64,000 nucleotides of DNA, from assembly GCA_947644545.1 (NCBI GenBank), contig CANRZW010000001.1, positions 186,001-250,000 of the forward strand, read 5' to 3'. Origin of the DNA: an uncultured Lachnospiraceae bacterium (GTDB lineage Bacteria > Bacillota > Clostridia > Lachnospirales > Lachnospiraceae). This document shows positions 1 to 11,702 of the stretch, piece by piece. A program made the translations under genes and the position numbers. The notes beneath the pieces were generated by a model. The model had not been told where the DNA came from. It made no database searches and saw only the letters and a list, made by a program, of their open reading frames with translations. Positions within the stretch are counted from its first letter, which is position 1, and each line of letters starts with the position of its first letter.

Positions 1-168
1 CGTGATCGTCAGAATCCCCGGTGCAATGATCATCGTCATTGGAATATGATCCTTATAGACGCCGACTTCACCTTCCACCGTGTTGAATTCCACCATGGAT
101 ACTTCTTCCTCATAGAAAACCCTGTCCGGTGTGATAATTTTTAATGTAAAATTTCTATCATCAGCCAT
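1..168 (-). CDS. atpC: F1 ATP synthase epsilon subunit, N-terminal part (cut by window edge)
   Basis: Only the first 56 codons are visible; the rest lies beyond base 1. The translation starts MADDRNFTLKIITPDRVFYE and continues through VEFNTVEGEVGVYKDHIPM, which is the beta-sandwich start typical of the epsilon subunit. Epsilon joins the central stalk of F1 to the c-ring and inhibits ATP hydrolysis. It is the last gene of the atp operon, 66 bp after atpD. The ATG at 166-168 has an AGGT-type ribosome site. The family and position are certain; the C-terminal helical domain cannot be seen. Confidence 0.95.
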   Translation of the reverse strand, partial: MADDRNFTLKIITPDRVFYEEEVSMVEFNTVEGEVGVYKDHIPMTMIIAPGILTIT

Positions 169-234
169 ATATTACCTGCTTTCATCTAACATCAGACGTT
201 GCCATATTACCGAGATGCAAGTTACATGCATTCT

Positions 235-1650
<1,416 letters not shown>

Positions 1651-1767
1651 TCACTCATTTTATTAATCTAATGTGCATCTGCTCACATCGCGGAAGAATC
1701 TGCGCTTTTCGTTTGGTCAGACTGTGTGCTTTGCAGTCCGTACAAAACTTCCTAGTTTCTCCATCTC

Positions 1768-2631
1768 TTATGATATTGCGTTTGCACCTGCAATAATTTC
1801 TGTTAATTCCTGCGTAATAGATCCCTGACGTGCTCTGTTGTACATCAGTGATAGCTGATCTATCATTTCCTCAGCATTGCTTGTTGCGGAATCCATTGCC
1901 TGCATTCTCGCACCGTTCTCGCTGGCTGCCGCTTCTACCAGACCACCGTAGATCAGGCTGGTAACATATTTCGGGATGATCATATTCAGCGCCTCTTCGT
2001 CCTCCGGCTCGAAATTCATCATCGCCCGGCTGCCCGCACTCTGCACACCTTCCCCTTCCTTCGGTACTTCCACGGGAAGAAGCTTTAATAGAGTCGGCAC
2101 GTGCACGACCGTGTTCTTGAATCCGGTATAGGCCAGATAGATCTCTCCCACCTCACCGTCCGCATAAGATTTCAACAGCTGTTCGGTAATGGCCATCGCA
2201 TCCACATAGGACGGTTCCTCGATGATGTCCGGATTGTTCATCACGATATGATAACCACCTCGCTGCAACGCATCCTTACCCTTCTTGCCGATCGCATAGA
2301 TCTCAAGGTCTTCCTTGCGGAACTCCCCCTTTGTGATCAGCTTGACGATGTTAGAGTTATAGCCGCCTGCAAGACCTCTGTTGGAAGTGATCACGATCAC
2401 TGCCTTTTTACCGGACTGGCCTGCTCTCAAATACGGATGATTCAACCCTCCGGTGCGGGCCAGCATGGAAGTCACCGTCTCGTACATACAGTTGAAGTAT
2501 GCCTTGGACTGCTCCGCACGCTGTTTTGCCCTCTGCAGTTTAACGGTAGAAACAAGTTTCATGGCTTTAGTAATCTGCTGAGTACTCTGGATACTGCCTT
2601 TACGCCTTTTAATGTCTCTCATTGAGGCCAT
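1768..2631 (-). CDS. atpG: F1 ATP synthase gamma subunit
   Basis: Central rotor shaft of F1, 287 residues. The N-terminal helix (ASMRDIKRRKGSIQSTQQIT) and the C-terminal helix (EEMIDQLSLMYNRARQGSIT, then ELTEIIAGANA) are the conserved gamma coiled-coil ends that turn inside the alpha3beta3 ring. It sits 23 bp after atpA, so they are probably translated from the same message. The bases directly after the stop codon (GAGATGGAG) also occur after atpE; see findings. Confidence 0.98.
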   Translation of the reverse strand: MASMRDIKRRKGSIQSTQQITKAMKLVSTVKLQRAKQRAEQSKAYFNCMYETVTSMLARTGGLNHPYLRAGQSGKKAVIVITSNRGLAGGYNSNIVKLITKGEFRKEDLEIYAIGKKGKDALQRGGYHIVMNNPDIIEEPSYVDAMAITEQLLKSYADGEVGEIYLAYTGFKNTVVHVPTLLKLLPVEVPKEGEGVQSAGSRAMMNFEPEDEEALNMIIPKYVTSLIYGGLVEAAASENGARMQAMDSATSNAEEMIDQLSLMYNRARQGSITQELTEIIAGANAIS

Positions 2632-2654
2632 AGCGTCACCTTCTTTCTACTCAA

Positions 2655-4166
<1,512 letters not shown>

Positions 4167-4195
4167 TCATACGCACCTTTCTTCTAAATTTTGGT

Positions 4196-4741
4196 TTATA
4201 ACTGAACTTTCAGCAATTCCTTCTGCAGTTCGTTTAATTTTGTACTGATACTGCTGTCCACCACTCTGTCACCGATACGGATCACCATACCGCCGATCAG
4301 AGACTTATCCAACAGATAATTCATCTCCATCTTCTTATAAGAAGTCGTATCGAGCAGCCTCTGCTCAATCTTCATTCTCTGTTCCACCCGCAGGGGAACG
4401 GCCGTGGTCACAGTGGCAACCCCGATTCCCTTATACTGCTTTACCTCTGCTACAAAATAGTCGAGGATCGCATCAATGTCCCTGTAGCGGTCTTTGGAGA
4501 TGATGATAGTCAGAAATCCCAGCAGCTCATCTGACATCCTGCCTTCAAACACATTTTTGGCAACCTGAATCTTCTCCTCCTTGATGATCTTCGGATGATT
4601 CATCAGTCTGCCAAATTCCTCATTCTCTGAAAGCACATGCTGAAGCTGCTCTATTTCTTTCAATAACGCGTCCACTTTGCCCTGCTCTACCGCAAGCTCA
4701 AAGAGCGCGTCGCCATATGTCTTCGAAATTAGCTTAGCCAT
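4196..4741 (-). CDS. atpH: F1 ATP synthase delta subunit
   Basis: 181-residue delta subunit (OSCP family), which fastens the peripheral stalk to the top of F1. The N-terminal helical bundle starts AKLISKTYGDALFELAVEQG, and the C-terminal part contains DKSLIGGMVIRIGDRVVDSS, the most conserved delta signature. Its start overlaps the end of atpF by 13 bp, which suggests translational coupling between the two stalk components. Confidence 0.97.
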   Translation of the reverse strand: MAKLISKTYGDALFELAVEQGKVDALLKEIEQLQHVLSENEEFGRLMNHPKIIKEEKIQVAKNVFEGRMSDELLGFLTIIISKDRYRDIDAILDYFVAEVKQYKGIGVATVTTAVPLRVEQRMKIEQRLLDTTSYKKMEMNYLLDKSLIGGMVIRIGDRVVDSSISTKLNELQKELLKVQL

Positions 4742-5289
4742 GTGCTCTCACCCATTTCTTTCAAAGTTTCTTCGATCAAAGTGTCCTGAACAGTCGTATC
4801 GATAGCGGCATTCACAACCTTGCCTGCCATCAGGGATGCCAGTACTACCATCTCGCGCTTCACTTCATCCGCAGCCTTATTTCTCTCCAGTTCAGCTTCC
4901 ACGCCGGCTCTCTCAATGATCCTGGCAGCTTCTTCTTTTGCTTCCGAAACGATCTTATTCTCGTTTGCCAGCGCCTTCTTGCGCGCTTCACCAAGGATCT
5001 CTTCCGCTTCCTTGTTGATCTCTCTTAGCTTGGTCTCGTATTCTTCCTTCAACGCCTTCGCCTGCGCCATATCAGCCGCAGCCGTGTCCAGTTCGTTCTT
5101 GATCCGTTCCTGCCTTCCCTGCATCATATTCCGTACCGGATTAAACAGGGAGTGGGACGCGATCAAGAACAACGCAAACACAGCGATGATCATTAACACT
5201 GCATCGCTCAGCAGCTGCATATCCAAATCAAAAAGCCTGGGCTCCATCTGGGCAGCCGCCATCACCATCTGTGTAGCTACTATATTCAA
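4729..5289 (-). CDS. atpF: Fo ATP synthase b subunit (TTG start)
   Basis: 186-residue peripheral stalk subunit: one membrane helix (about 24-47, VLMIIAVFALFLIASHSLF) and then a long charged coiled coil rich in K, E, A and R, ending in a delta-binding region. The reading frame begins with TTG at 5287-5289, 9 bp after a perfect AGGAGG, so I accept the rare start codon. The first ATG is seven codons further in and lacks such a site. It follows atpE after a 123-bp gap. Confidence 0.95.
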   Translation of the reverse strand: MNIVATQMVMAAAQMEPRLFDLDMQLLSDAVLMIIAVFALFLIASHSLFNPVRNMMQGRQERIKNELDTAAADMAQAKALKEEYETKLREINKEAEEILGEARKKALANENKIVSEAKEEAARIIERAGVEAELERNKAADEVKREMVVLASLMAGKVVNAAIDTTVQDTLIEETLKEMGESTWLS

Positions 5290-5412
5290 ACCCTTGTACC
5301 TCCTTTCCGTGAATGTTTACTTTCCCGCGCTGATCAGCGGCGTTCCTTATCACGTCTTTGTCACAGCCTGGGAAAATGCATGTTCTTTGCAGTCTTAGTA
5401 CGACTCCATCTC

Positions 5413-5739
<327 letters not shown>

Positions 5740-6462
5740 CTATTCTCCCGTCGTGCAGGCATCAGTAATATATGTCATAGTCAACATACAGAACACATAT
5801 GTCTGGATCGCACCGGAAAACAAATCGAAATACACATGCAGAGCCGCAGGCCATACGATCGCGATCTTAGAGAGCAGACCATAGACAAGCGCCAGCATAA
5901 CCGTGCCGGACAGTACATTTGCGAACAAACGCAAGGATAACGATATCGGCACAGCCACGTCACCGATTACATTGATCGGCGCCCAAATCGGCCACGGATC
6001 ACATAAACCTGCGATAACGCCTTTGACTTTCTGATGCTTAAACTTGTTAAAGTGAATCAGCGTAAATGTTATGATACCGAGCGCCAGCGTCACGCCGTAA
6101 TCCGCCGTGGGCGGCCGTAATCCAAACAATCCGGAAATATTGCTGAGTAAGATAAAAATGAAGATCGTGCCGATGTAATTGCGGAATCCGGGGCTGAACT
6201 TACCCATAACGCCGCCAATCATCTTATCAAGCATCTCCACTACCATCTCTGCGATATTCTGGAAAGTACCCGGAACGTCCGATGCATGTTTCACGGCCCG
6301 CCCTGCGGCGATACTAAACCCGATGATCACAAGCATGACGATCAACACGCACACATGGGTGGTCGTTATCCATACAGTCTGGCCGAATAATTCATAGGAA
6401 AAAACCCCATGGATCATAAAGTCGATCTCCTGGCTTGCAGATAACATAATTCCCTGTCCCAT
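5740..6462 (-). CDS. atpB: Fo ATP synthase a subunit
   Basis: 240-residue polytopic membrane stator subunit that provides the ion half-channels next to the c-ring. The essential arginine lies in SLSLRLFANVLSG (Arg178), and the conserved LSNISGLFGLRPPT stretch lies near 106-119. GGGGGTGAAAGT precedes the ATG. It is followed by atpE after a 69-bp gap and preceded by the two accessory membrane genes atpI and atpZ. Confidence 0.98.
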   Translation of the reverse strand: MGQGIMLSASQEIDFMIHGVFSYELFGQTVWITTTHVCVLIVMLVIIGFSIAAGRAVKHASDVPGTFQNIAEMVVEMLDKMIGGVMGKFSPGFRNYIGTIFIFILLSNISGLFGLRPPTADYGVTLALGIITFTLIHFNKFKHQKVKGVIAGLCDPWPIWAPINVIGDVAVPISLSLRLFANVLSGTVMLALVYGLLSKIAIVWPAALHVYFDLFSGAIQTYVFCMLTMTYITDACTTGE

Positions 6463-6540
6463 ACTTTCACCCCCTTACACTAAGATTTTAATATTTTTTA
6501 AAATAACCGTCTTTCCGAAATCCTTCCCCCGGATAAACCG

Positions 6541-6930
6541 TTATATTTTAAACACTTTCGCATTCAGCCTTTTCATCCACGGATTCATATAAGCCGACAC
6601 CTTCATACCCATGTAACCGCAGAATGCAAAGATCGGATTGGCGAAATCCGTATAGATCAGCACGATCATAATCGCCACCAGCACAAAATATCGGATCAGG
6701 CTGTTGGCGCCCACCGTCTTCGCCGCTCCCCTGGCCGCCTGATCAAGCCCTCTGTTCAGAGACCACCACATATGTACCGCGCCTGCCACCGCAAGCACGA
6801 TCCCAATCCACAACCCTGCACTGTATGAGAACTCCCTTGAAAAGAGAAGTAAAACAAGCTGAAACACAATACCGTACAGGACAATACCCAGACAAAGCTC
6901 AAACAGCGTCGGGTCAATTCTCTTCTTCAT
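6541..6930 (-). CDS. atpI: ATP synthase accessory membrane protein, AtpI-like
   Basis: 129-residue protein with about four hydrophobic helices and a short basic tail (MKRLNAKVFKI). Its position just before atpB and its size and topology match the ATP synthase protein I family, thought to help assemble the c-ring. Sequence conservation in this family is low, so the call rests partly on context. Its ATG overlaps the stop of atpZ as ATGA, which implies coupled translation. Confidence 0.8.
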   Translation of the reverse strand: MKKRIDPTLFELCLGIVLYGIVFQLVLLLFSREFSYSAGLWIGIVLAVAGAVHMWWSLNRGLDQAARGAAKTVGANSLIRYFVLVAIMIVLIYTDFANPIFAFCGYMGMKVSAYMNPWMKRLNAKVFKI

Positions 6931-7256
6931 AACTCGCCTCGCTTCTGCGTATCCTGATCATCCGTAAGCCTCTGCCGCGAATCTGCCGTCCCGCCTTCTT
7001 CGCTGCCATGAACGGTCGTCGTGCTGCGCCTGCGCGTCACCGCCGGCGTCTCATAGATCCGCTTCGCAAACCGGAACACATTCGTGAAACCCGCCAGCGT
7101 ACCGACAAAAAACAACAGAATCATCCAGAAAGAAGTGCCGAACTTCCGGTCAAGAAACATACCCGCAAAAGAGCATAGAAAAATAGGAACCAGCATATTA
7201 ATACCGAACTGCGTTATCATCGTAAGCGCCTGATAAACATTTCTATTATATTTCAC
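6927..7256 (-). CDS. atpZ: AtpZ/AtpI family protein (GTG start)
   Basis: Small protein with two membrane hairpin helices (TQFGINMLVPIFLCSFAGMF and SFWMILLFFVGTLAGFTNVF) and a charged C-terminal tail, as in AtpZ, a partner of AtpI in Mg2+/Ca2+ handling or c-ring assembly. The frame is open further upstream to 7316 with another GTG. I prefer the GTG at 7254-7256 because AAGGGAAG precedes it at good spacing and the family normally begins near KYNRNVYQAL. First gene of the atp operon. Confidence 0.78.
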   Translation of the reverse strand: MKYNRNVYQALTMITQFGINMLVPIFLCSFAGMFLDRKFGTSFWMILLFFVGTLAGFTNVFRFAKRIYETPAVTRRRSTTTVHGSEEGGTADSRQRLTDDQDTQKRGEL

Positions 7257-7355
7257 TGCTCTTCCCTTCTTCAAATCTCCTGTCATGCAGCGTTCATAAT
7301 GCTTCCTGCACGACACAATTTAATTATCGCATGGTAAAGAATACCCGCTTATCAA

Positions 7356-7384
7356 ATTATACTCATTTCCCTTGTTTATGTCCA
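7356..7384 (-). promoter_or_regulatory. Promoter of the atp operon
   Basis: On the minus strand TGGACA and TATAAT are separated by exactly 17 bp, a near-consensus housekeeping promoter. It lies about 100 bp before the atpZ start, with no other minus-strand gene in between, so it probably drives the whole atp operon. Confidence 0.75.
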
Positions 7385-7402
7385 GTAAAATTGTGAATTA
7401 CA

Positions 7403-7432
7403 TTGACTTTTTCCCACTGCCTGTGTCAAAAT
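7403..7432 (+). promoter_or_regulatory. Probable promoter of the DUF402 gene
   Basis: TTGACT, an 18-bp spacer and CAAAAT on the plus strand, about 70 bp before the ATG at 7502. The -35 is strong and the -10 imperfect. It is back to back with the atp promoter. Confidence 0.5.
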
Positions 7433-7501
7433 ATTCTTAATCAAAGTATTACCGAAAGAGATATGACATTTCCCGGATGACCGGCACCCAAAGGAGGTAT
7501 T

Positions 7502-7990
7502 ATGTCAAATCCGATCTTATACCGCAAAAGACTTATCCCCGCTGAATGCATTCTCTTGAAGGACGACCGCATCCTCTACCGGGACGAACAGATCATCGTA
7601 ACTGGCTGGCATACGCTGAAACCGCGTAAGGACCTGCATCATGGTTTCTCCTGTTACTATCTGTCGGAAGGCTTTAAGATCAGCCGTTTTTACAGAGACG
7701 ACGATTCCATGACCTTCTGGTACTGCGATATCGTCGATCATACCTGTGACCCGGATACCGATACCTATGTGTTCACGGACCTTCTCGTCGATGTAATCGT
7801 CTATCCCGACGGCTTCGTGAAAGTGGTGGATCTGGACGAACTGGTCACCGCCAGACGCTCCGGCATCCTCTCCGAAGAGCTGCTTGACACTGCCCTGCTG
7901 CGGCTGGACAATCTGCTGCAGATCATCTATCGTGGAGAATTTCCCAGGCTGCAGAAGCCGACCGAACTCTATAGGAATGCCTTTTATTGA
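7502..7990 (+). CDS. DUF402 family protein (nucleoside phosphatase/RNase E-like fold)
   Basis: 162 residues with the DUF402 pattern: WYCDIVDHTCDPDTDTYVFT, then DLLVDVIVYPDGFVKVVDLD and an EL..A...G segment. The acidic residues in D-x-D and DLDEL are those that bind metal in relatives such as the S. aureus nucleoside tri/diphosphatase Ntdp. AAAGGAGGT precedes the ATG by five bases. It is a single-gene unit divergent from the atp operon and ended by a hairpin. Substrate unknown; nucleotide hydrolysis is an inference from the family. Confidence 0.8.
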   Translation: MSNPILYRKRLIPAECILLKDDRILYRDEQIIVTGWHTLKPRKDLHHGFSCYYLSEGFKISRFYRDDDSMTFWYCDIVDHTCDPDTDTYVFTDLLVDVIVYPDGFVKVVDLDELVTARRSGILSEELLDTALLRLDNLLQIIYRGEFPRLQKPTELYRNAFY

Positions 7991-8013
7991 TGATACTTTC
8001 CCTTTGCCAAAAT

Positions 8014-8061
8014 AACGTTCCTGTGAATTGCCAACTCAAATTGTCAATTCACAGGAACGTT
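8014..8061. terminator. Bidirectional terminator
   Basis: Perfect 17-bp inverted repeat (AACGTTCCTGTGAATTG and its complement) with a 14-base loop, with A residues on the left and T residues on the right. It lies between the convergent DUF402 gene and the SleB-type hydrolase gene and can serve both. Confidence 0.88.
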
Positions 8062-8103
8062 TTAAATTTCATTCGTTCTCTTAAAATTTATCTTCTTATG
8101 TAC

Positions 8104-9303
8104 TTAATAGAAGATATGCCCTCCGATCCTGTACTTGGGAGTCACCCCATCAACCGGTGTCCTGAAATAGACACAGCTGCCCACATTGGTACTGCCTTTC
8201 ATGACCTCGTCTGCCGCCTGATAACAGCTGGAAGTTGCCCTGCCTTCCGCCAGCGCCAGTGCCAGCCGCCCACTGGCTACCGGTGAAAACTGCCTGGATT
8301 GATATATAACACCAGTTACTGTATTCGGAAAGACGGAGCTCAATACTCTGTTCATCACGACTGCCCCCACGGCCACCTGCCCGCTGTAAGGCTCACCGCC
8401 TGCTTCGCAGTAAATCAGATTCGCCAGAAGGTACCGATCTCCTTCCGCGAAACTCACCTCCGAAATATCCCGCCAGCTTGACTGTGACGCCAATTCTGCC
8501 ATCCGGATCTCTTCTGCCAGCTTCGCTTTCAGCGCCGTAATATTTTCTTCCTGTTCCTTGATCTCCTGCTCATAGGCAAGCGCCGTTGCTTCCGCTTCCG
8601 AGATCTGGCTTGCGGTCGCATTGATCGAGTTCGATGTCTTGCTGACAAGACCCGACACACGGCTCTGTTCTGCCACCACCTGCACTTTATATTCATCCAG
8701 CTGTCCCATATCTTCCTCGAGCCTTTCCATTGCCAGATGCAGTTCCGCTTCCTTCGCCTCCATCGCCGCCTGCGCATCCTTATAGTCCTGCAGAACCTTT
8801 TCTTCATAGGAAGACAGCTGTTCAATATAATTATTCTTATTCAGAAAATCCGAGAAACTTCCCGCCGAAAAGAACAGCTCCAAATACAGATAATCGCTTC
8901 TTTCATAGATAAACTTGATCTGCTGCTTCATTGCCTCATACTGCTCATCTTTCAAGAGGATCGCAGTCGCCAGCTCATCCTCTACTCTCGCAATCTCCTC
9001 GTTCAAATCCCTGATCTCGGCTTCCTTCTCCGTGATCTTCATTTCCAGATCACTCAGATTATTACTCACCTGAGACAATTCTGTATTCAGAGTTGACAAC
9101 GCACCCTGCAGAGAATCTTTCTGTTCGTTCAGCTTGTCAAGATTTTCCTCCGTCTCGTCCAGTTTGGATTCTGCCTCTCTTTTCTCTTTCTCTGCCTGAT
9201 CAATCTTCTTTCTGGTCTCTTCTGTTGCCTGTACCGTGACAGGAAGCAGAAGCGCCAGCATAAGAATCCATATACCGACAATCACGTTCCGCTTGCCACT
9301 CAT
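8104..9303 (-). CDS. Secreted coiled-coil protein with SleB-type cell wall hydrolase domain
   Basis: 399 residues. A signal peptide (VIVGIWILMLALLLPVTVQA) is followed by a long coiled coil (about 28-265) of the PcsB/EnvC-like kind seen in peptidoglycan hydrolase regulators. The C-terminal SleB/CwlJ hydrolase_2 domain (about 285-399) contains LLANLIYCEAGGEPYSGQVA, with the catalytic Glu of the family, and ends RIGGHIFY. It should cut peptidoglycan outside the membrane, in division or spore germination. GGAGGGG precedes the ATG. Last gene of a run that also encodes an amidase and a GH18 protein. Confidence 0.9.
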   Translation of the reverse strand: MSGKRNVIVGIWILMLALLLPVTVQATEETRKKIDQAEKEKREAESKLDETEENLDKLNEQKDSLQGALSTLNTELSQVSNNLSDLEMKITEKEAEIRDLNEEIARVEDELATAILLKDEQYEAMKQQIKFIYERSDYLYLELFFSAGSFSDFLNKNNYIEQLSSYEEKVLQDYKDAQAAMEAKEAELHLAMERLEEDMGQLDEYKVQVVAEQSRVSGLVSKTSNSINATASQISEAEATALAYEQEIKEQEENITALKAKLAEEIRMAELASQSSWRDISEVSFAEGDRYLLANLIYCEAGGEPYSGQVAVGAVVMNRVLSSVFPNTVTGVIYQSRQFSPVASGRLALALAEGRATSSCYQAADEVMKGSTNVGSCVYFRTPVDGVTPKYRIGGHIFY

Positions 9304-9326
9304 AAACCCCTCCGCACTCGACCGTA

Positions 9327-9758
9327 TTACTGCTGTTCGATCAAGCTTATTCTTCTTACGTGCTTCTCCTCCTCGGAGAACTCCGTCTGCAGGAAAGCAT
9401 CTACAATGCTGACCCCGAGATTCGGTCCCACGATACCGCCGCCCATGGCAAGCACATTTGCGTCGTTGTGCAGTCTGGTCATCTGTGCCGTCAGCGTGTC
9501 CGAACAGAGTGCGCAGCGCACCCCTTTTATTTTGTTAGCTGTGATCGAAATACCAATACCTGTAGTACAGATCACAATGCCCTTCTCGTATTCTCCGGCA
9601 GCCACTGCCTCGGCAACAGCACGTCCAAAGATCGGATAATCACAGGAATCTTTTCCATAACACCCAAAATCTTTATACGCAATCCCTTTCTCTTGCAAAT
9701 GAGCCGTCACGACTTCCTTCAATTCAAATCCACCGTGATCACTTCCAATTGCTATCAT
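9327..9758 (-). CDS. rpiB: Ribose 5-phosphate isomerase B
   Basis: 143 residues, full length for the RpiB/LacAB family. MIAIGSDHGGFELKE is the phosphate-binding start, and GIVICTTGIGISITANKIKG carries the catalytic cysteine and anion-hole loop. It interconverts ribulose 5-phosphate and ribose 5-phosphate in the pentose phosphate pathway. AGGAGGT lies before the ATG. It sits between the TsaC gene (50 bp) and the SleB-type hydrolase (23 bp). A role in another aldose phosphate (allose) cannot be excluded. Confidence 0.95.
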   Translation of the reverse strand: MIAIGSDHGGFELKEVVTAHLQEKGIAYKDFGCYGKDSCDYPIFGRAVAEAVAAGEYEKGIVICTTGIGISITANKIKGVRCALCSDTLTAQMTRLHNDANVLAMGGGIVGPNLGVSIVDAFLQTEFSEEEKHVRRISLIEQQ

Positions 9759-9808
9759 AATTAAATACCTCCTGATATTTTATATTTTAAACTTTGTACT
9801 AACTATCC

Positions 9809-10858
9809 CTATACACTGACAATCCGATAGCCCGCCGCCTTGATCAGTCTGTTCATGATCGCTTGTCCAATGCCGGAATCCTTGAAGGCCTCGGCATAAA
9901 TGATCTCCACCTCATCATCGTCAAACTCCCGTAACACACGATATAATTCTCTCGCAATCGTCTGCTCGTCTTCTCTGCCTCCCACACTCCTGCACACATC
10001 AACACGATAGAGAGTCTGTGTTTCATCCGTAGATATAACACCTGTTTTTTTGCTCTTCGCTCTATGAAGCCGACACTGCTCATTAATATACCGCACCACG
10101 TCTGCTTCCGTGCCTTTCACAACCGTCAGCTCTCCTTTCGGTGCATAATGTCTGTATTTCATCCCCGGAGCTTTGGGCGCCTGTCCGGAATCCGCTTTCA
10201 GGATTGTACTGTCCTCTTCCACTTCACACAGCACTTCCTCTAACTTCTGCCTGGTAATATATCCAGGGCGAAGAATCATGGGGCTGTCCGATGTCAGATC
10301 AACGATCGTAGATTCCAGACCGATCTCGACATCTCCTCCATCAATGATCATCTCGACCCTGCCGCCTAAATCCTCTGCCACATACTTCGCGATCGTAGGG
10401 CTCGGCCTGCTCGAGCGGTTCGCGCTGGGAGCCGCCACATAGCCGCCTGCCGCCAGAATCATCTGCTGTGCGATCCGGTTGGCCGGCATTCGCACGGCTA
10501 CCGTATCGAGTCCTCCCGTTGTCTCATGGGGAACACGCTCTGACTTGTGCAGGATCATCGTAAGCGGCCCCGGCCAAAAGTGATCTGCCAGTTTCCTTGC
10601 GCTTTCCGGCACCTCTCTCACAATCGGCGCAAGATCATCCAGATTAGCGATATGTACGATCAGCGGATTATCCGACGGTCTTCCCTTCGCCGCATATATT
10701 TTTCTGGAAGACAACGGATTCAATGCATCTCCTCCCAATCCATATACGGTCTCCGTAGGAAATGCAACCAGCCCGCCTTCTCTGATAATCCTTCCTGCTT
10801 CCCGGATCAGTTCCTGATCCACATATTCTTCTGTCATTCGGACTATTTTCGTCTCCAA
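9809..10858 (-). CDS. tsaC: L-threonylcarbamoyladenylate synthase (Sua5 type)
   Basis: 349 residues. The YrdC domain (about 10-205) has GGLVAFPTETVYGLGGDAL and KGRPSDNPLIVHI, and a C-terminal Sua5 domain follows a linker containing PKAPGMKYRHYAPK. It makes threonylcarbamoyl-AMP from threonine, bicarbonate and ATP for the t6A37 modification of tRNAs. The frame opens with TTG (10856-10858); the peptide start METKIVRM agrees with family members, though the ATG eight codons in is a possible alternative. The order with rpiB matches many Firmicutes. Confidence 0.95.
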   Translation of the reverse strand: METKIVRMTEEYVDQELIREAGRIIREGGLVAFPTETVYGLGGDALNPLSSRKIYAAKGRPSDNPLIVHIANLDDLAPIVREVPESARKLADHFWPGPLTMILHKSERVPHETTGGLDTVAVRMPANRIAQQMILAAGGYVAAPSANRSSRPSPTIAKYVAEDLGGRVEMIIDGGDVEIGLESTIVDLTSDSPMILRPGYITRQKLEEVLCEVEEDSTILKADSGQAPKAPGMKYRHYAPKGELTVVKGTEADVVRYINEQCRLHRAKSKKTGVISTDETQTLYRVDVCRSVGGREDEQTIARELYRVLREFDDDEVEIIYAEAFKDSGIGQAIMNRLIKAAGYRIVSV

Positions 10859-10895
10859 GTCTTATCCCATCTTCCTAATTTCTTATCGGAGGAAA

Positions 10896-11621
10896 CTATT
10901 CATCCTGCTCACCGTTCAGATACTGCATGACTGCCATATGAATCGCCCATGCGACCTTCTCCTGATACAACTCCGAAGACAGCTTCTGCGCTTCCTCATA
11001 ATTTGACAAAAATCCACATTCCACGATCACGATCGGTGTGGAAGTTTTCTTCAAAAGATAATAACTGTCATTGGACTTAGCCTGTCTGGCATTATCCTTA
11101 TCCAACTCCAACGCCATAGTCTGTTGGATCATCTCGGCCAGCTTCCTGCTCTTCTCGCTGTTCGCATAGTAGAATACCTGCGCACCGTGGACATATTCTT
11201 CATGATAGCTGTTCTGATGAATGCTGATCGTCAGTTCCGGCTGACGCTGCTCGATCAGTTCAACCCGGTTCTTCATATCCTGTACTTTCTTATTTGATGC
11301 GCCTTCCTCATACAGTCCGGCATCCGATTCTCTGGTCAGCACCGCATCCACATCCTGCATCAGCAGAAATTTCTGCAGCTTTTGCGCGATCACCAGATTA
11401 ATGTCTTTCTCCAGGCTGCCGTCAACACTGACTTTGCCGGGATCGGCTCCGCCATGTCCGGCATCGATAATCACGCACGGCCGGGCATCCTTTGTCTCCA
11501 CCTGCCTGGAGGACGTCATCCTGGCGCCTCCGCGTACAATAAAATAAACAGATACAAGCATAAGCACGAGCAGCGCCGTTCTGAGCAGGCACTCATACGC
11601 TTCCGGATTTCTCCCTTTCAT
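10896..11621 (-). CDS. N-acetylmuramoyl-L-alanine amidase, CwlD-like
   Basis: 241 residues: an N-terminal membrane anchor (LLRTALLVLMLVSVYFIVRG), then an Amidase_3 domain. The zinc site is visible: His in VIIDAGHGGADPG, Glu in DGSLEKDIN and His in LTISIHQNS, with the catalytic Glu in IVIVECGFLSN. It removes stem peptides from muramic acid. CwlD in Bacillus makes muramic lactam in the spore cortex; size and anchor fit CwlD. The neighbouring GH18 protein supports a spore or wall role. Confidence 0.9.
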   Translation of the reverse strand: MKGRNPEAYECLLRTALLVLMLVSVYFIVRGGARMTSSRQVETKDARPCVIIDAGHGGADPGKVSVDGSLEKDINLVIAQKLQKFLLMQDVDAVLTRESDAGLYEEGASNKKVQDMKNRVELIEQRQPELTISIHQNSYHEEYVHGAQVFYYANSEKSRKLAEMIQQTMALELDKDNARQAKSNDSYYLLKKTSTPIVIVECGFLSNYEEAQKLSSELYQEKVAWAIHMAVMQYLNGEQDE

Positions 11622-11702
11622 ACTCCATTCCTAACACCAGTTCCATTAATAAATGCATATGAAAGATATGCCGGAAACATACCGCCAGCCTGTTATATTG
11701 CG